Numbered from the stretch's first letter, positions 1-7,359 are shown. The stretch: DNA of 15,582 bases from CAYUWG01 sp964448285 (GCA_964448285.1 CAYUWG010000076.1:1-15582); one strand, 5' to 3'. Notes: generated from the sequence alone by a model not told the origin. Numbers and translations are program-made.

Positions 1-2
1 TT

Positions 3-455
3 GCAGTCGATTTGACACTCGTCGGTTTCGAAGATGACTACTTCCTACAGCTTCGACCACGAATTGCGGGCGGATTCAGTTACTACAGTGTCGACGTCAC
101 TGCAAAGCTGAACGTCCACTTCGCGTATCTTCTCTCCGGTATCAGTTACTTCCGGACCGGAGACATGCTCGGGAAATCGTCATCGTACGGTAGATACTCA
201 GGGAATCACGATTGGGACGAATGGTACGAGAATGACAGCGAACTACAATCGACGTTCTTTACATACGGACTCGGTCTTCGCTTTATGAAATCTTTCGTCG
301 AGTTTCAGTTCAGAACACAGTTGCGGTCATCTATTTCCGGAATGGAGACATACACATACTACTCACCCTCAGATCAACGCTATCTCGAAGTGACGCAAAC
401 GATTCCGACGTACAAGTACAACGGCTTTTCTCTGACGATCGGTTGGTGGTTTTAG
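3..455 (+). CDS. C-terminal part of an outer-membrane beta-barrel protein (5' partial)
   Basis: The reading frame is open to the left edge (codons begin at base 3), so the true start lies outside the window. About 150 residues are visible. They alternate hydrophobic and polar residues and are rich in Tyr, Phe, Ser and Gly, with repeated short strands separated by polar loops (for example a loop rich in Asp, Trp and Glu near the middle). The protein ends in GFSLTIGWWF, an aromatic-terminated last strand typical of barrels inserted by the BAM machinery. A role in the outer membrane (porin-like or structural) is inferred. No family could be named and the substrate is unknown. The TTG at 12 is only the first in-frame start-like codon, not a supported start. 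Confidence 0.6.
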   Translation, partial: AVDLTLVGFEDDYFLQLRPRIAGGFSYYSVDVTAKLNVHFAYLLSGISYFRTGDMLGKSSSYGRYSGNHDWDEWYENDSELQSTFFTYGLGLRFMKSFVEFQFRTQLRSSISGMETYTYYSPSDQRYLEVTQTIPTYKYNGFSLTIGWWF

Positions 456-542
456 GGTCTTGTTACTCACCTTCGAACCGCCGAATCACAAACAATGATT
501 TTCGTGCTTGCCTTTGGTGCGATTCGTCTCTATGTTACCGGC

Positions 543-558
543 AGACCATTCGTGGTCT
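543..558 (+). promoter_or_regulatory. Perfect 6-bp hairpin with TTCG loop just upstream of a ribosome binding site
   Basis: AGACCA-TTCG-TGGTCT forms a perfect stem-loop that ends 3 nt before the strong Shine-Dalgarno AAGGAG (562-567) of the CPXCG gene. There is no T-run after it, so it does not look like an intrinsic terminator. A role in translation initiation or mRNA stability is inference only. Confidence 0.35.
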
Positions 559-576
559 ATGAAGGAGTAAAACGAT

Positions 577-759
577 ATGAAGAAAATTTTCCGCTGTGCA
601 TGGTGCTTCGAGATCAACGAAATCTTCGTTGATATCTCAGGCGGCAACGATCAGGTGTATGAGGAAGACTGTCAGGTATGCTGCCGACCGAACACCATCC
701 ACGTCAACATCGATCAGGACACGCTGCGTGTCGAAGTGGAAGCCGAGTTGGAAGGTTGA
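577..759 (+). CDS. CPXCG-motif cysteine-rich small protein
   Basis: This is a 60-residue protein with two cysteine pairs: CAWC at residues 7-10 and CQVCC at 32-36. Between them lies the conserved core around DISGGNDQVYEEDC, followed by RPN and a beta-strand-rich acidic tail. The spacing and the 'Q-x-Y-x-E-D-C-x-V-C-C-x-P' core match the small CPXCG family, although the first motif here reads C-A-W-C rather than C-P-x-C. The four cysteines suggest a zinc-ribbon-like metal site. The biochemical role of the family is unknown. The start is well supported by AAGGAG at 562-567, with a 9-nt spacer. It faces a convergent CoA-binding gene whose stop lies 25 bases away. Confidence 0.8.
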   Translation: MKKIFRCAWCFEINEIFVDISGGNDQVYEEDCQVCCRPNTIHVNIDQDTLRVEVEAELEG

Positions 760-783
760 CCCGTTCCATCGGACGCGTCGATC

Positions 784-1191
784 TTACAAAACGACTTCAA
801 CCGCTATGCAACGATCCATGAAAACGTCGAGACCGGCATCGAGTGCGCGCTGAGCCGCCTCCTGATGCACGACGCCTACCTGCATCCAGACCGCTTTCGC
901 TCCAATCTCAATCGCTTCTTCCACGACTTCCGGTACGAATTCCGATCGTCGAAAGACGTTCACGACGTCCACGGGCTTTGGAATGCTTTTCAAATCCGGA
1001 TATACGGGAAGCCCGCGCCATTGCTTTAGCGATGGATTCACTGGGATGACTTCATAGCCTTCGCGCTGAAGGACGATGCCGACGCCATAGCTCGAACGCA
1101 TCGGATTATCCGAGAGACCTACCATCGCAATCGTCTTCGAGCGTTGAAGGATTTCCTCGATGCGCGTGTTTATTTTGCTTTCAGAATGCAT
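784..1191 (-). CDS. CoA-binding domain protein (YccU-like)
   Basis: This is a 135-residue single-domain protein with a Rossmann-type nucleotide-binding fold. The first strand and glycine-containing loop read IAMVGLSDNP (21-30). They are followed by a 'RSSYGVG' helix start and then 'GYEVIPVNP' (45-53), 'PVDVVNVFRR' (73-82) and a C-terminal 'KAVWMQVGV' strand (99-107). These match the CoA_binding_2 family of stand-alone CoA-binding proteins, which resemble the N-terminal domain of succinyl-CoA synthetase alpha. The cellular role is not established. I chose the ATG at 1191; an in-frame GTG at 1197 would add two residues. Neither has a clear Shine-Dalgarno. The gene is divergent from the YCII gene, so both promoters must overlap the short space between the starts and the coding ends. 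Confidence 0.82.
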   Translation of the reverse strand: MHSESKINTRIEEILQRSKTIAMVGLSDNPMRSSYGVGIVLQREGYEVIPVNPSLKQWRGLPVYPDLKSIPKPVDVVNVFRRSEFVPEVVEEAIEIGAKAVWMQVGVVHQEAAQRALDAGLDVFMDRCIAVEVVL

Positions 1192-1233
1192 AGACACCGA
1201 TCACAAGAAGACAAAACTTTGATAGGATTCAAA

Positions 1234-1641
1234 ATGAAACGCCTCTTTCCCGCGATGTTCTTTCTCTGCGTCCTGCCGTTGCTCGTTCACGCACAGCAGC
1301 AATCGCAAAACGCCGGGCCTGAGTATGAAATGCGTACCTATTACATGGGCTTTCTCTATCGCGGTGAGAAGTGGACACCCGAAAAAACTGAAGAGACTGC
1401 GCGCATTCAAACCGAACACCTCGCGCATATCGGTGCGATGGCAAAATCCGGAAAGCTCATTCTTGCCGGACCGTTTCTCGACAACACCGACTTGCGAGGG
1501 ATATTCCTTTTCGACGTTGAAACGATGGAGGAAGCGCAGGCGCTCTGCGATCAGGACCCCGCGGTAAAAGCCGGACGACTGCGCGTCGAGTTAAAGCCCT
1601 GGTACAGCGCGAAGGGCATTACGATCGGGAAGAAAGATTGA
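1234..1641 (+). CDS. Exported YCII-related domain protein
   Basis: The 135-residue protein begins with a signal peptide: a KR n-region, a hydrophobic core at residues 4-18, and a probable cleavage after VHA20 before QQQ. The mature part has the ferredoxin-like YCII pattern: strand 'EYEMRTYYMGFL' (30-41), helix with 'EHLAHIGAMAKSGKLILAGPF' split around 61-81, 'RGIFLFDVETMEEAQAL' (88-104) and 'DPAVKAGRLRVELKPW' (108-123). His62, His65 and Asp107 lie where the family keeps conserved polar residues. YCII proteins are related to muconolactone isomerases and dehydrochlorinases, but no substrate can be named. The start at ATG 1234 is preferred over upstream in-frame codons because it begins the signal peptide and has AGGA six bases upstream. 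Confidence 0.75.
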   Translation: MKRLFPAMFFLCVLPLLVHAQQQSQNAGPEYEMRTYYMGFLYRGEKWTPEKTEETARIQTEHLAHIGAMAKSGKLILAGPFLDNTDLRGIFLFDVETMEEAQALCDQDPAVKAGRLRVELKPWYSAKGITIGKKD

Positions 1642-1663
1642 TGTTGAGAAGCTTAGACATCAA
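1638..1663 (+). terminator. Weak hairpin overlapping the YCII stop codon
   Basis: TTGATGT and ACATCAA form a 7-bp inverted repeat with a 12-nt loop. It starts inside the last codon and stop of the YCII gene. No T-tract follows, so it is at best a poor terminator or a 3'-end stabilising structure. Confidence 0.25.
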
Positions 1664-1699
1664 ACCCTGAGAGTACATTCGATCGGTCTCTCCTTCACG

Positions 1700-1727
1700 T
1701 TGAGCCATAATGCCTTCGTTATCTTTG
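1700..1727 (+). promoter_or_regulatory. Candidate Bacteroidota-type promoter for isocitrate dehydrogenase
   Basis: TATCTTTG at 1720-1727 matches the TAnnTTTG -7 element known from Bacteroidota. A TTG at 1700-1702 sits 17 nt upstream, roughly where the TTTG -33 element is expected. This would give a leader of about 35-40 nt before the ATG at 1770. It was found by pattern only. Confidence 0.3.
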
Positions 1728-1769
1728 TCTCACAATGAATGAATTACGCTTTAGCCAATCAGGAGAAGA

Positions 1770-3164
1770 ATGAACACCACAACAGTCACACTTATCAAAG
1801 GCGACGGCATCGGGCCGGAAATCTCGGATGCCGTCATTCAGATTTTCAACGCGGCAGAAGTGCCCGTCACATGGGAAGAAGCGGACGCCGGTCTGCTTGC
1901 AATGGAGAAGCACGGGACACCGCTTCCACAGGAAACGCTCGACATCATCAGGAAGAACAGGGTTGCGCTCAAAGGTCCTACGACGACGCCCATCGGCGGC
2001 GGGCACAAGAGCGTGAACGTGACGATCCGCAAGTCGCTCGACCTCTTCGCAAACATGCGCCCGGCGAAATCGCTTCCCGGCGTCAAGACGCGATTCGACG
2101 ACGTGGATTTGCTGCTGATCCGTGAGAACATCGAAGACACGTACGGCGGCATCGAGCATTGGGAAACCGAGAACGTGACACAGTGCCTCAAGGTCGTCAC
2201 GCGCGGAGGGTCGATGGCCGTGAACCGCTTCGCGTTCGAAACGGCGCAGTCGATGGGCCGAGGGCGCATCACGTGCGTGCACAAGGCGAACATCCACAAG
2301 ATCACCGATGGACTCTTCCTCGATTGCTTCCGCGAAGTCGCAAAGGACTATCCCGACATCGAAGCGGACGATATCCTCATCGACAACGCGTGCATGCAGC
2401 TCGTCTCAAAGCCCGAGCAGTTCGACGTGATGGTGCTACCGAATCTTTACGGCGACATCGTCAGCGACCTTGCGGCGGGGCTTGTCGGAGGACTTGGCGT
2501 TGCGCCCGGCGGCAACATCGGTCGTGACCGCGCGGTGTTCGAAGCAGTGCACGGCTCCGCACCCGACATCGCAGGGAAAGGCGTGGCGAATCCGACGGCG
2601 CTTCTTTCGTCCGCGATACTCATGCTCTACTACCTCGGAATGTATTCGAGCGCGAAGCGCATTGAAGAAGCGATGCGGCTGACGTTTGCCGCAGGAATCA
2701 AAACGCGCGACTTAGGCGGCCACTCGACGACGAAGGAGTTCGTCCGCGCCGTCATCGGGGCCCTTCCCCGCGATCCCCATCTCTTCGACGATGACCACAT
2801 CCACGCGCCAAAGGCTGTACCTGAAGAAGACTTCACACCGCACCATACGTTCGACCGGGATTGGAGCGTCTGGGGCGTGGACGTGTTCGTGCACAGCGAC
2901 ACGCTTCCCGATGTCCCGAAGGCCGTCGGCAATTTCGAACTTTCGATGATCTCCAATCGCGGGACGAAAGTCTATCCCGGACCTACACCGGATATTCACA
3001 TGGTCGATTGGTTCCGCACCCGCTACCGCGCCTCCGCCCCCGTCACGGACGACGACGTGTACCTCCTGCTTCAGGTAATCGCAAAGTCCTATCCGTGGAT
3101 GCACGTCGAGAAGCTTCACCAGTCCAACGGCGAAAAAATGTTCAGCGCCGCGCAGGGGGAGTGA
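1770..3164 (+). CDS. icd: Isocitrate dehydrogenase, probably NAD-preferring
   Basis: The protein has 464 residues and catalyses oxidative decarboxylation of isocitrate to 2-oxoglutarate in the TCA cycle (cytoplasm). The N-terminus has the GDGIGPEI motif of the isocitrate/isopropylmalate dehydrogenase superfamily. Substrate and catalytic features include GGGHKSVNV (Ser substrate contact), R-x-S-L-D-L-F-A-N-M-R-P, RENIEDTYGG (catalytic Tyr), VHKANIHK with catalytic Lys172, and the metal-binding Asp pairs in DNACMQ and GDIVSDLAAG. The cofactor loop reads HGSAPDIAG at 261-269. NADP enzymes carry Lys-Tyr where Asp266-Ile267 stand, so NAD+ use is inferred. The extra C-terminal segment of about 130 residues, ending with a 'YPWMHVEKLHQ' block, fits the longer class found in Rickettsia and Bacteroidota rather than the E. 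coli type. The start has AGGAG at 1761-1765. Confidence 0.93.
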   Translation: MNTTTVTLIKGDGIGPEISDAVIQIFNAAEVPVTWEEADAGLLAMEKHGTPLPQETLDIIRKNRVALKGPTTTPIGGGHKSVNVTIRKSLDLFANMRPAKSLPGVKTRFDDVDLLLIRENIEDTYGGIEHWETENVTQCLKVVTRGGSMAVNRFAFETAQSMGRGRITCVHKANIHKITDGLFLDCFREVAKDYPDIEADDILIDNACMQLVSKPEQFDVMVLPNLYGDIVSDLAAGLVGGLGVAPGGNIGRDRAVFEAVHGSAPDIAGKGVANPTALLSSAILMLYYLGMYSSAKRIEEAMRLTFAAGIKTRDLGGHSTTKEFVRAVIGALPRDPHLFDDDHIHAPKAVPEEDFTPHHTFDRDWSVWGVDVFVHSDTLPDVPKAVGNFELSMISNRGTKVYPGPTPDIHMVDWFRTRYRASAPVTDDDVYLLLQVIAKSYPWMHVEKLHQSNGEKMFSAAQGE

Positions 3165-3427
3165 ATGGCGTATGGCGTATGGCGTATNNNNNNNNNNNNN
3201 NNNNNNNNNNNNNNNNNNNNNNNNNNNNNNNNNNNNNNNNNNNNNNNNNNNNNNNNNNNNNNNNNNNNNNNNNNNNNNNNNNNNNNNATGGCTGATGGCT
3301 GATGGCTGATGGCATATGGCATATGGCGTATAGCGTATGGCTGATGGCTGATGGCGTATGGCGTATGGCTGATGGCATATGGCGTATGGCTGATGGCTGA
3401 TGGCGTATGGCATATGGCTGATGGCGA
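3165..3427. repeat. Tandem heptamer array ATGGCNN, interrupted by the assembly gap
   Basis: The array begins at the base after the IDH stop codon. The unit is seven bases: ATGGC followed by GT, TG or AT. Three GT units precede the N run and about twenty units follow it (3288-3427). The order after the gap is roughly TG TG TG AT AT GT GT' TG TG GT GT TG AT GT TG TG GT AT TG, then a last truncated unit; one unit is mutated to ATAGCGT. Because seven is not a multiple of three, all frames stay open and give a false 'MAYGVWLMADG' or 'PYAISHQ' peptide. No gene is supported in this convergent interval. Confidence 0.95.
3188..3287. other. Assembly gap, exactly 100 N
   Basis: This is a run of 100 N inside the heptamer array. 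The round number suggests a scaffolder placeholder of unknown true length rather than a measured gap. Confidence 0.97.
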
Positions 3428-3430
3428 GAC

Positions 3431-3486
3431 TTTACCTCTTTACCTCTTCACCTCTTCACCTCTTTACCTCTTCACTTCTTCCCCTT
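3431..3486. repeat. Tandem octamer array TTYACCTC abutting the heptamer array
   Basis: Five clean eight-base units (TTTACCTC, TTTACCTC, TTCACCTC, TTCACCTC, TTTACCTC) are followed by degenerate units TTCACTTC and TTCCCCTT. The array starts three bases after the heptamer array and runs into the stop codon of the M20 peptidase gene. Variation is restricted mainly to the third base of the unit (T or C). Confidence 0.9.
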
Positions 3487-4859
3487 CACTTCCTCGCAAA
3501 CTCTTCGAAGAATTGTGCGACGGTTGCGAGGCCGTTTGAGAACTGCCGGAGGTCGAGTTTTTCGTTCGGTGCGTGGAGGTTATCGTCGGGTAATCCGAAG
3601 CCGAGAAGGACTGCATCGACATCGAGGATTTGTTGAAAGTCCGCAACGACGGGGATCGAGCCGCCTTCGCGCGTGTAGTACGGAGCTTTGCCGTAAACTT
3701 TTTTAATCGCCGCAGAAGCCGCCTGCATTCCTTTCGAATCGATCGGCGTCAGCGCGGGATGACCGTTGTTGTCGTAAAGCTTCACATCGACTTTCACCGT
3801 CTTCGGCGCAACGTTTTTCACGTGAGCCATGAACAGCTTCGCGATCTTCGATGGATTCTGGTTTGCGACAAGGCGCATCGACACCTTCGCATGAGCCTGT
3901 GCGGGGAGAACGGTCTTCACTCCCGCGCCGGTGTGTCCACCCCAGATGCCGTTCACTTCGAATGTCGGACGTGAACCCGTGCGCTCGACCGTAGAGTAGC
4001 CTTGTTCGCCCCATGCCGCGACGGCGCCGATTTCCTTGAGATACTTCTTGTCGTTATGCGGAACCTTCGCCAACTCCGCCCTGTCCTTCTTCGTGAGTTT
4101 CACCACGTCATCATAGAAACCCGGGATAGTCACCTTCCCGGTTTTCGCGTCTTTGCATTTCGTTAGAATCTCTGCGAGGGTCTGGATGGGATTCGCGATC
4201 GAGCCTCCGAACGTCCCGCTGTGCAAATCTCCTTTCGCAGATGTTACGGTGATTTCGAGGTAGGTCAGTCCGCGGAGTCCATAGGTGATGCTCGGCTGTT
4301 TCACTCCCATCATGTGCGTATCGGAGACCAGCACCGCATCGCACGCGAGCAGCTTCTTGTTTGCCTTCACGAAATCCGCGAGGTGCGTGCTTCCGATTTC
4401 CTCTTCGCCTTCGATACACACTTTCACGTTCACGGGCAGCTTGCCGAAGACCTTCATGTACGCTTCGAGGACTTTGAGATGAATGAACACCTGTCCCTTG
4501 TCGTCAGCGCTTCCACGCGCGAAGATTTTTCCGCCGCGAATAGTCGGTTCGAACGCTGGAGTCGTCCATAGCTCGAGCGGTTCGGCGGGCTGCACGTCGT
4601 AATGACCGTAAAGCAGTATCGTCGGGGCGTCCTTCGCGCCGAGCCATTCTCCGTACACGACGGGATGTCCGTTGGTCGGATATTGCCGGACATTTTGCAT
4701 CCCGAAGGATTTCAATTGCCCTTCGACGAATCCCGCGGCAGCGAGGATATCCTGTTTATGATCAGGATTCGTGCTCACGCTTGGGATACTGAGAAACGTT
4801 TTCAGTTCATCGATAAAGCGGTCGTTGTTGCTCTTCAAATAATTGAGGACTTCATTCAT
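3486..4859 (-). CDS. M20-family metallo-dipeptidase
   Basis: This 457-residue cytoplasmic di-zinc peptidase resembles cytosolic non-specific dipeptidase and carnosinase. All metal and catalytic positions are visible: GHYDV with His86 and catalytic Asp88, ARGSADDKG with bridging Asp119, EGEEEIGS with general base Glu153 and ligand Glu154, SDT with Asp180, and NLHAPNE with His429. The lid (dimerisation) domain contains LHSGTFGG (212-219). The region near YTREGGSIPV (395-404) is the usual substrate-carboxylate part. The likely job is hydrolysis of dipeptides with a free amino terminus. I chose the ATG at 4859 because it has AGGA at a proper distance and begins the family N-terminus. An extension to 4913 would start inside a TATAAT-like box. 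It ends at the octamer array and is convergent with IDH. Confidence 0.92.
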   Translation of the reverse strand: MNEVLNYLKSNNDRFIDELKTFLSIPSVSTNPDHKQDILAAAGFVEGQLKSFGMQNVRQYPTNGHPVVYGEWLGAKDAPTILLYGHYDVQPAEPLELWTTPAFEPTIRGGKIFARGSADDKGQVFIHLKVLEAYMKVFGKLPVNVKVCIEGEEEIGSTHLADFVKANKKLLACDAVLVSDTHMMGVKQPSITYGLRGLTYLEITVTSAKGDLHSGTFGGSIANPIQTLAEILTKCKDAKTGKVTIPGFYDDVVKLTKKDRAELAKVPHNDKKYLKEIGAVAAWGEQGYSTVERTGSRPTFEVNGIWGGHTGAGVKTVLPAQAHAKVSMRLVANQNPSKIAKLFMAHVKNVAPKTVKVDVKLYDNNGHPALTPIDSKGMQAASAAIKKVYGKAPYYTREGGSIPVVADFQQILDVDAVLLGFGLPDDNLHAPNEKLDLRQFSNGLATVAQFFEEFARK

Positions 4860-4912
4860 GGTTCTGTTCCTGTGGTGTGAGGATGGACGTGCCTTGGGCA
4901 CATGGTCGCTCA

Positions 4913-4918
4913 ATTATA
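4913..4918 (-). promoter_or_regulatory. Candidate -10 box for the M20 peptidase gene
   Basis: The minus strand reads TATAATTG about 55 bases upstream of the peptidase ATG. This fits a sigma70-like TATAAT and, with one mismatch, a Bacteroidota TAnnTTTG element. No convincing upstream -35/-33 element was found. A small GTGCC-TTG-GGCAC hairpin (4889-4901) lies between it and the gene. Confidence 0.3.
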
Positions 4919-4963
4919 CGAAAGTCCTCAGAGATGAATCGGACGATGATCGCTCAACGATAC

Positions 4964-6073
4964 CTATGCGATCACGCTCTTGATGATCGCGCCGCCGACA
5001 ACGTCATCTCCGTCGTACCATACAGTGGATTGCCCCGCTGTGATTGCTCTTCGCGGTTCATCGAAAACGACATGCAGAGAACCGTCGGTTTGCGGGATCA
5101 ACGTTGCTGGTGCGCCTTCGTCTTTGTAGCGAATACGCGCTGTAATGCGCAGCGGCTCCGACGGCATGTCGCGCTTTTGCATGTTGATGCCGTACACGTC
5201 AAAGCGCGAATGCATCAAATCATTCTGTCTGCCAACGGTTATCGTGTTCGTTCCAGCGTCGATCTCCGTTACGAACACCGGCTCCCCCACCGCTACGTTC
5301 AATCCCCTTCGCTGCCCTACCGTGTAAAACGGATAGCCATCGTGCCTGCCGATGACCCGGCCTTCAAAAACGACTTCTCCGCCTTCCACCTTTTCCTTCA
5401 GGCCCGATACATTCTCCTTCAGGAAACGCGCGTAGTCGTTGTCCGGGATGAAGCATATCTCATAGCTCTCATGCTTCTTCGCCGTGCGTAAACCGAATCG
5501 CCCGGCCGTCATGCGAACCTCTTCCTTCGTCATCCCGCCAAGGGGAAAGAGCGTTCGCGCAAGACTCTCCTGCGACACGGCCCAGAGTGCATAGCTCTGA
5601 TCTTTGGAACGATCCTTCCCGCGTGAAACGAAGAATCGCCCGTTCGCCGGATTCTGCTTCACCTGCGCGTAATGCCCCATCGCAACGAAGTCAGCGCCGA
5701 TGCTGAGCCCTTTGCGGATCAGTTCTTCCCATTTGATTTTTCGATTACAGATCACACAAGGATTGGGCGTATTCCCCGCGATATACTCATTGACGAACAT
5801 GTCGATGACGTTGCGCTTGAACGCATCGGAAAAGTCGAGCACGTAATGCGGAATCCCTAAGTCCATGCAGACGATACGCGCGTCGTTGATGCCGTCGAGC
5901 GAGCAGCAACTGGACTCGTTCCCCACGTTCCCGCCTACTTCGTCGTAGTTGTAGGTCTTGATCGTAATGCCGACGACGTCGTATCCCTGCTCGACGAGCA
6001 ACGCCGCGGCTACGCAGGAATCCACGCCGCCCGACATCCCGACGATGACTCGCGTCTTCTTCTTATCACGCAT
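4964..6073 (-). CDS. mnmA: tRNA-specific 2-thiouridylase MnmA
   Basis: The enzyme, 369 residues from the chosen start, thiolates the wobble uridine U34 of Lys, Glu and Gln tRNAs using ATP and a persulfide relay. The ATP-pyrophosphatase P-loop is SGGVDS (14-19). The nucleophilic Cys is Cys109 in CVICNRKIKW, and the persulfide Cys is Cys207 in YEICFIPD. The KDQSYAL motif (157-163) and the C-terminal beta-barrel region with FYTVGQRRGL are present. The N-terminal part carries a CCSLDGINDAR insertion with two adjacent cysteines (56-57), a variant common in the Bacteroidota and Chlorobiota enzymes. In-frame GTG (6106) and ATG (6103) starts lie upstream without a Shine-Dalgarno. The ATG at 6073 has AAGGAA at a long spacing of about 12 bases, so the start is only moderately sure. 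Confidence 0.95.
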   Translation of the reverse strand: MRDKKKTRVIVGMSGGVDSCVAAALLVEQGYDVVGITIKTYNYDEVGGNVGNESSCCSLDGINDARIVCMDLGIPHYVLDFSDAFKRNVIDMFVNEYIAGNTPNPCVICNRKIKWEELIRKGLSIGADFVAMGHYAQVKQNPANGRFFVSRGKDRSKDQSYALWAVSQESLARTLFPLGGMTKEEVRMTAGRFGLRTAKKHESYEICFIPDNDYARFLKENVSGLKEKVEGGEVVFEGRVIGRHDGYPFYTVGQRRGLNVAVGEPVFVTEIDAGTNTITVGRQNDLMHSRFDVYGINMQKRDMPSEPLRITARIRYKDEGAPATLIPQTDGSLHVVFDEPRRAITAGQSTVWYDGDDVVGGAIIKSVIA

Positions 6074-6371
6074 GATTGTGTCGTTTCCTTTCACCCGATC
6101 CATCACACAAATAAACGAAAAAGACCGCGCTCGTCACACGTGAACCGGGTTTCTGCCCTCACGTGAAGCCCGTATTCCCAGCCGGTGAACGGCAGCTTTG
6201 TACTGCGTCAGTCTTTTTCTATCATTGGCGCGAGGCATGTCTTTACACACGATTACTTCGCTGCACGGATGCTTTCAATGATGCCTCGATTTCGAAGAAA
6301 GAGCTTTTATCCTTACACGATTCGGTCGCAAATACTTCAATCCCTTTCATTCACTCATTCGAAAGTTCATT
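6074..6371. other. Intergenic region between divergent genes; no gene supported
   Basis: Nearly 300 bases separate mnmA from the gene starting at 6372. Open frames here (for example from 6163 and 6185) lack family resemblance and ribosome sites and overlap each other. No tRNA fold, strong hairpin or clear promoter was recognised, although both genes must be transcribed outward from here. Confidence 0.5.
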
Positions 6372-6824
6372 ATGGCGAAGACGAAACCTCTCTGGAAAAA
6401 GGGCCGCGGAAAACTTGGCGCAATGGCGCCGTTGCTCGGCTCATGGATGGCAAAAACCGATTCACCGATGGGACCGCTCACATGTACGCGAACATTCCAA
6501 CCGATCTTAGGTGGTTCGTACATCGAATTGATCGCACGCTGGGAGTTTACGAAGTCCGCTTATGAAGAACGCGCGCTCTTCGGAGTCAAAGACGGTACGC
6601 TGATGTTCTGGTCGTTCACTTCAGATGGAAAGCAATCGCAAGGCACGCTTGCTAACGGGAGTGACGTGCATCCCGAAGCGCTTTGTTTTGAAGCACAAAT
6701 GCCCGCCGGACTTGCACGCATGGTCTATTGGCCGGATGAAAAGGGCGGATTCTACTGGGCGGTCGAATCGAAAACGAAAAAAGGATGGAATCGCTTTACC
6801 GCACATCAGTATCACGCGGCATGA
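6372..6824 (+). CDS. Hypothetical cytoplasmic protein, lipocalin-like pattern
   Basis: This 150-residue protein has no signal peptide or membrane segment. After a basic N-terminus (KTKPLWKKGRGK) it has LLGSW at 21-25, followed by alternating beta-strands: RTFQPILGGSYIELIARWEF, ALFGVKDGTLMFWSFTSDGK, then a HPEAL / MPAGLARMVYW section and a final WAVESK / WNRFTAHQY pair. The 'LxGxW ... Y ... G...D' rhythm resembles small lipocalin-like proteins that measure a bound ligand, such as DUF1579- or nitrobindin-type folds, but this is a pattern impression and not a family assignment. No good Shine-Dalgarno precedes the ATG. It is 46 bases upstream of the membrane-protein gene and may be co-transcribed with it. 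Confidence 0.6.
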   Translation: MAKTKPLWKKGRGKLGAMAPLLGSWMAKTDSPMGPLTCTRTFQPILGGSYIELIARWEFTKSAYEERALFGVKDGTLMFWSFTSDGKQSQGTLANGSDVHPEALCFEAQMPAGLARMVYWPDEKGGFYWAVESKTKKGWNRFTAHQYHAA

Positions 6825-6870
6825 TGAACGTGATGAAATCACCACTCTCAATTGAAGATCACAACCTCGG

Positions 6871-7359
6871 ATGAAGATCGACCGGATTTCTCCCGCGGTT
6901 CTCTTCGGTTTCGGTAATGCAGTATTAGGACTGTTGGTCGGCTTGCTTGTGCTGGCTCTGGCGACCGGTGAAGGTTATGGCATGTTTCCACTCAGCACTG
7001 CGACGGCAGGGTTCATTACCGGCTGGCTGTTTTGGAAGCTGCTCATCGGCGATCCGAGAAGCGTCACGACGTTGCGCACAGTACTGGCCGGCGTATTCAC
7101 GGGGAGTTTGTCGCATTACTGTTGCTGGCTGCTTATCAGTATCGGTATGAATCTCTGCTATTCATTGACTGGCTCTTGCACGGACTCACTCGGTCAACCA
7201 CCTGCACCGTTCACGACAATGTTAACAGGTGCATTCGCATACTCAGCTTTCAGTCTGCTGTTCTTTGGGTGGCTCACAATCCCCGCATCAATAATCGTTG
7301 GTATCGTTGTCAAACATCGAATGAACAAGCATGCGTCGGCTGATGAAGGGATCGATTAG
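6871..7359 (+). CDS. Small integral membrane protein of unknown function
   Basis: The 162-residue protein has four or five hydrophobic segments: about 9-31, 41-59, 70-96 and 115-147, the last possibly two helices. Short charged loops (DPR at 61-63) and a basic/acidic tail (KHRMNKHASADEG) follow. Cys84-Cys85, Cys96 and Cys103 cluster near one face of the third segment and its following loop. I do not recognise a family. Its stop codon overlaps the stop of the convergent hydrogenase protease gene (shared bases 7356-7359), so there is no room for a terminator between them. Confidence 0.6.
   Translation: MKIDRISPAVLFGFGNAVLGLLVGLLVLALATGEGYGMFPLSTATAGFITGWLFWKLLIGDPRSVTTLRTVLAGVFTGSLSHYCCWLLISIGMNLCYSLTGSCTDSLGQPPAPFTTMLTGAFAYSAFSLLFFGWLTIPASIIVGIVVKHRMNKHASADEGID

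Noticed and set aside
456..576. tRNA suggested by a TTCGAAC text near 473
   Set aside because: No acceptor or anticodon stems can be paired around it.
2712..3413. Long minus-strand frame with PYAISHQP-like repeats crossing the gap
   Set aside because: It is a translation of the heptamer array plus N. Any seven-base repeat without stops gives such frames, and the rest is the shadow of the IDH gene.
3165..3486. CRISPR array
   Set aside because: The units are seven and eight bases long with no spacers and no cas genes nearby.
4860..4913. N-terminal extension of the M20 peptidase to 4913
   Set aside because: It would place the start inside a TATAAT-like box, lacks a Shine-Dalgarno, and precedes the normal family N-terminus.
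6163..6510. Plus-strand frame of 115 codons upstream of the 6372 gene
   Set aside because: Its composition is not protein-like, it has no ribosome site and no family resemblance, and it overlaps the better supported gene in another frame.
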